Below are positions 59,968-64,000 of a stretch of DNA of 64,000 nt, piece by piece. This stretch comes from Nymphaea colorata (Eukaryota; Streptophyta; Magnoliopsida; Nymphaeales; Nymphaeaceae), in contig NC_045138.2 of NCBI RefSeq assembly GCF_008831285.2, positions 26,755,934 through 26,819,933 on the forward strand, written 5' to 3'. Positions within the stretch are counted from its first letter, which is position 1. Every line of letters begins with the position of its first letter. A program made the position numbers and the translations under genes. A model generated the notes under the pieces. It did no database searches. It saw nothing but the letters and a program-made list of their open reading frames with translations, and had not been told where the DNA came from.

Positions 59968-60474
59968 AAAAATAAAAATAAGTGATAGGCATTTTTGTTA
60001 TTTAATATTAATTTACATTTTTTTGTTTTTATTTTTTTCTCAATCAAATATATGAACCGTCTCGTTAAATGGTTGGATGACTTTAAATTGAGTTATCATT
60101 TATATATATATATATATATATGAGAAAGCAATAAAATTCACATTCTTTAATTTTTATTAAAAAAAATTTAAATAAAATATAAACATCTTAATATATTTAT
60201 AAAAACTATTATATATATATATATATATATAATAGTTTTTATAAATATATTAAGATGTTTATATTTTATTTAAATTTTTTTTTAATAAAAATTAAAGAAT
60301 GTGAATTTTATTGCTTTCTCATATATATATATATATATATAAATGATAACTCAATTTAAAGTCATCCAACCATTTAACGAGACGGTTCATATATTTGATT
60401 GAGAAAAAAATAAAAACAAAAAAATGTAAATTAATATTAAATAACAAAAATGCCTATCACTTATTTTTATTTTT
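59968..60474. repeat. 507-bp near-perfect palindrome
   Basis: The left arm 59968-60220 is the reverse complement of the right arm 60221-60474. By eye the only difference is one base in an A-run (8 versus 9). The centre is a 20-base AT dinucleotide tract with no unique spacer, and each arm also holds a matching (TA)10 block (60101-60120, 60321-60340). No coding content. It may be a fold-back element, a recent inverted duplication, or an assembly fold-back. Confidence 0.96.
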
Positions 60475-60479
60475 AGAGA

Positions 60480-60565
60480 GCAATAAAATCCAAACTCTTT
60501 AATGTTTATTAAAAAAATATTTTAAATAAAACATAAACATCTTAATATATTTATAAAAAACTATT
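60480..60565. repeat. third, diverged copy of the palindrome's inner segment
   Basis: 'gcaataaaatccaaactctt' through 'cataaacatcttaatatatt' matches 60128-60210 in direct orientation, with several substitutions and small indels. It is thus an older copy of the inner half-arm, lying 5 bp beyond the palindrome. Confidence 0.9.
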
Positions 60566-61920
60566 TTGATATAAACATGCTTTGATTTAAGTTGTTTTTA
60601 TGAAAAATATAGATTTTTTATTAATAAAAAATGTTGATGTTATGGGAGCTATTATTTTTTATTATAAAAACAATATTAAAATCTACCAAATGATCAACTT
60701 CCTATATGTTTTGCATCAACAGTAATGAATTGCAAAACATCGAAATTATTATGAACAACTATATTTCGTTTGTTTTATCCTCTCTCACGACGCTGCCGAT
60801 TCCCCTGCCCCTCCCACCTTTCTTTCCTCTGCTGCCGGCCGCAAATAAGTGATTTAACTAATTCAGTAGACATGTGATGACCTTGAAGATTCAGCCAAAA
60901 GAAAAAAAAAACATTAAAAACACAAAAATAAGTCAGCTGAAAAAAAAAGGAAAAATTGCGGTTTTATCGTTGTCGGGTTTAAACAGTAACATTTTTCTTA
61001 GATATAATATGACGAGTTTGAAAAAATAAGAAAAATATGATAATACGAGAACATCAAAAAATAACTAGATATTTAAAAAAGTAAAAATTAAAAAATAAAA
61101 ACAAGCAGTTTGACATTAAAAATTATAAAAAAAACACCTAAAATGAAAAAAAAAACACGTTTTTTCCAGTTTTTTGAACCTCAAAGAGTCTTGACATCAA
61201 TGCAGTTCAAATCGAGTGGTTCAGGCTTTTTATTTATTTTATTTTATTTATTTTTTTGAAAGAGATTTGAAATTTTTATTTATTTTTTTGAAAGAGATTT
61301 GAAAACCCCCACTATTCCACCTACCTCCAAGGTTGTGGGCGGCATTGGAATGACAGAAAATGCATTCTTCAACTTAAATACTGTGTCCCACCATTTAAAA
61401 CACAGAAATATAATGCCCACGGTTAAAGACCTATCTTTCCATGTCGACGCTATGCCTTTTAAGGCAGTTTAGGGTGACTTTGACAACATAAATTTATATT
61501 CCATAGAACATAAACTTAAGAAAAACTCACTCTGGATAGAACAACAATGGAGTATCTGAATCAGTGAGTTGAAAACTCTTTCTTGTCCGGTTGAATACCA
61601 TGCAACGCAATTTTATGATTTTTCCGAGAGCTCGTCGCTTTCGAGAAGGCGTGTGAACAAGAGACGAGTTGGATCTTCCCTAAAAGGTTGGAGAAAGGGT
61701 CAGAGGGAGCGTGTACATTGAAAAGTATGAAAGTTTCCAACCCATTACATTACTTCTAGAATGTGAAGAAGTCGAGGCGAGGCTCCGATGACTGCCCGTC
61801 CTTTTCCCTTCAAATATAAGAGAAAAAATCATTTGCTAGGTTGCCCTAAGAGTAAGATTTTCACTCGTAATTGTTGCTAATCTAAGTTAGTGGGTAATTC
61901 TAACAATACATATGGAGAGC

Positions 61921-61949
61921 ATTATTGTTATTATTATTATTATTATGTC
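61921..61949. repeat. (ATT)n trinucleotide microsatellite
   Basis: About eight ATT units with one early interruption. Intergenic. Confidence 0.92.
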
Positions 61950-63538
61950 ATTTACCTTTCTTTCTTTCTTTCTGGATAGAGATTATTAATATGTTTGATT
62001 TGAATTGGATACTCAACCGAACCGTTTTGAAAATCGAATGTGGAAAGAAATTTAAAATCGGATTATATTTGGATTTAAGAAATAACATTAAATATCTCAC
62101 TCAATTTATATTTGAATTCAGACCAGATTTAGCTTTAAATAAATATCATACATCCAATGCTTGTACTATTTGAAGATAGACCACCCAATTCAAAATTCAG
62201 ATTAGAATTGTGAAATTTGATTTCAAATTCAAAATTTGCATTCAAATCTGAATTCAAATATATATAAATATATATCTAAAAAACCAAATATAATTAAGGA
62301 TATATCCGATTCAAATTGAATTCATTGACATCGATTAGCTTCTCTCTCTCGTTGTCACCCTCCTATCCATTATTCCATTGCTTGTCTTCTACTTCCTCCT
62401 GTTCCTTTTGTTAAATTTTATGAAATTGGTTGTCGCACCAATTTTTTTATTCAATGCATCTTCAATTTGATCAGCGAAAGCTTCGTTTAAAAAAAAAAAT
62501 AAAAACAATAAGGCCAGCTATACTTTCGCTCGGCTAGCTTTCTTTGAATTTATGTGGTTGGAAAAGGGCATCCCGTCCTTACATGTTGGTACCGTTGACC
62601 AACGTGTGGTCGGAGTGCAGCCAGACCTGGTTCTCATTGACCAGGACGTTGACGGGACCAGTTTAGTTAAGCACGGTCCATCAGCCTGTCCTGTCAAGCC
62701 TAGCTCGAGCTGTCGTCAGCCAGGTTTGAATAGGCCAGGCCGAGAGCGCTATCAGAGCTAGAAATTTTTAGCTGAGGAACACACGAGTCGCATTGACATA
62801 TAATCGTAATGTCATTTTTGAATTCTTTTAGCAGACATCCTTTATCTCCGCCACCAAATGGGAAACAAATTAACCAAATGGGAAACAAATTAAAGGGACT
62901 CGAAACAGTTCAACTCCAGAGAGATTCGAACTTAGAATTTCAACCCATTAAATTTGACTATTTGGTGTGTATGCATGTATATTTAGCATGAAACATTCTT
63001 GTCACGCTTTGTTGAATTCAAGGCAACGATTTTTACTTACTCAAAGGCAATAAATGTCATCACTGCCATCATCACGTTCATCTATCTCAGATCTTGGTCA
63101 ACATATATGATCTTGAGGATCTTTTGGTAATGAAATATTTTCTTCCTTCTTTTGCTCAGTTACATCTCTTCATGTAAAACTGAGTATATAATTCAAACTC
63201 TACATAATTTATATTTTGGTGACCCCGAGGCTATCCTACCATTCAAACAAAGAGTAGAGTTACATATGTGTGGGCCCCTGTGGACAATAGGCTCGAAGTA
63301 GAGCCACATGCCCCTCAAAGTTTTTTTTTTTTTTTTTCAAAGAAATATTTTTATATATTTGTTATGTTATGTATATGAGCGTCCCTTTAACATTAAAATC
63401 CATAAATAATGTCTCTTGTAGAAAGTTTTTCTCTCTTTGCTAGTTTTGAGCAAAGAGTGGGTCCAACAAATTATTTGGCTCGGGCTCGACCCGTTGCGCA
63501 GCCCTAGCTTTCTACTAACATGTGTAATACCATTTAGC

Positions 63539-63969
63539 AATAGGGGTGAACGAGTTCGAGCCGAATCATTCGCTTAACGAGTCGAGCTTAAGTTCATGAG
63601 TCGACTCGTTCAAATAATCGAGTTGAGTTCCAGCTCAACACATAATTGTCGTCAAGTTCGAGCTTTAATCGAGTTTGTCGAGCTTTAATCAAGTTTGTCG
63701 AGCCTTAATTAAGTTGATATATTCAAACAAGTTTACGAGCCTTAATCGAGTCAAGCTCGAGCTCAACACGTAACGATGAATATCAATTCTATTGAAACGA
63801 GTTTGTCGAGCCTTAATCAAGTCTATCTCGAGCTCAACACGTAACTGTGGAATCAAGCTTGAGCTGCTTCCGTCGAGTATTTTTGAGCTCAAGCCGAGTC
63901 AAGCTCAAGGTTTCATTAGTCGAGCCGAGGTCAAGCTGAAGGTGGACTCGGCTCCTGTTCATCCCTATT
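63539..63969. mobile_element. MITE-like element with short terminal inverted repeats
   Basis: It begins 'aataggggtgaacgag' and ends 'cctgttcatccctatt', whose complement is 'aatagggatgaacagg'. The inverted ends match at 13 of the first 14 bases. The ~431-bp interior is made of repeated 'gtcgagctttaatc', 'gagctcaacacgtaac' and 'gccgag' words, with no coding frame. Such 'taggggtgaacgag/ctcgagct' sequences are widespread in plants and resemble non-autonomous hAT-type elements; flanking 8-bp duplications are not evident here. Confidence 0.65.
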
Positions 63970-64000
63970 CAGTGGACCCACTTTCAAGGCCTACTATGTT

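Larger units (their letters stand above)
59465..64000. other. intergenic region downstream of ACHT
   Basis: The first 300 bp is probably ACHT 3' UTR and flank. After that come TA-rich repeats, the large palindrome, an A/T-rich degenerate segment at 60.9-61.2 kb, an 'aaattcaaatctgaattcaa' repeat at 62.0-62.3 kb, a perfect 20-bp tandem duplication at 62853-62892, and a terminal-inverted-repeat element at the right edge. No protein or RNA gene was recognised. Confidence 0.6.

Overview
The window is nuclear DNA from a flowering plant. The evidence is intron-rich genes with GT/AG splice sites, plant-specific families (an MIKC-type MADS-box gene, a PRA1 pair, a chloroplast ACHT thioredoxin, a photorespiratory glycine decarboxylase), an AT-rich background, many (TA)n, (GA)n and (CT)n microsatellites, and plant-type transposon debris. 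The lineage cannot be fixed from the sequence alone. An early-diverging angiosperm such as a water lily is a guess, not a result.

Layout. 1-6.5 kb: intergenic, with microsatellites and repeat debris. 6.5-14.3 kb, minus strand: a complete 15-exon P-protein of mitochondrial glycine decarboxylase (1,033 aa); its introns hold a 53-bp-arm hairpin and several tandem repeats. 14.3-24.1 kb: gene-poor, with an 80-bp minisatellite and several dispersed palindromic repeats. 24.1-28.1 kb, plus strand: a complete B-sister MADS-box gene (232 aa) in which the usual exons 3 and 4 are one exon. 28.1-34.7 kb: intergenic. 34.7-40.4 kb, plus strand: a complete 13-exon class IV (HDAC11/HDA2-type) histone deacetylase (361 aa). 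42.1 and 46.2 kb, plus strand: two PRA1-family membrane protein copies. 53.7-59.5 kb, plus strand: a 4-exon chloroplast ACHT thioredoxin-like 2 gene (231 aa). 59.5-64 kb: intergenic, with a nearly perfect 507-bp palindrome and a terminal-inverted-repeat element near the right edge.

The main structural event is a segmental tandem duplication. The block running from histone deacetylase exon 2 through the PRA1 gene (about 35.6-43.65 kb) recurs at about 44.3-48.7 kb. The second block has lost the deacetylase exons between 2 and 13 and keeps two exon relics plus an intact PRA1 gene. The first block keeps the whole deacetylase, but its PRA1 copy carries a 2-nt deletion near the start and unfavourable membrane-segment changes. 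A Ty1/copia remnant (primer-binding site plus gag) lies between the blocks.

The genes are unrelated in pathway: photorespiration, ovule or seed-coat transcription, chromatin deacetylation, vesicle traffic and chloroplast redox. This is ordinary plant gene order, with no operon, CRISPR array or defence island. I see no undescribed multi-gene system. Exon coordinates were worked out by hand from splice sites and reading-frame continuity; every spliced gene closes in frame.
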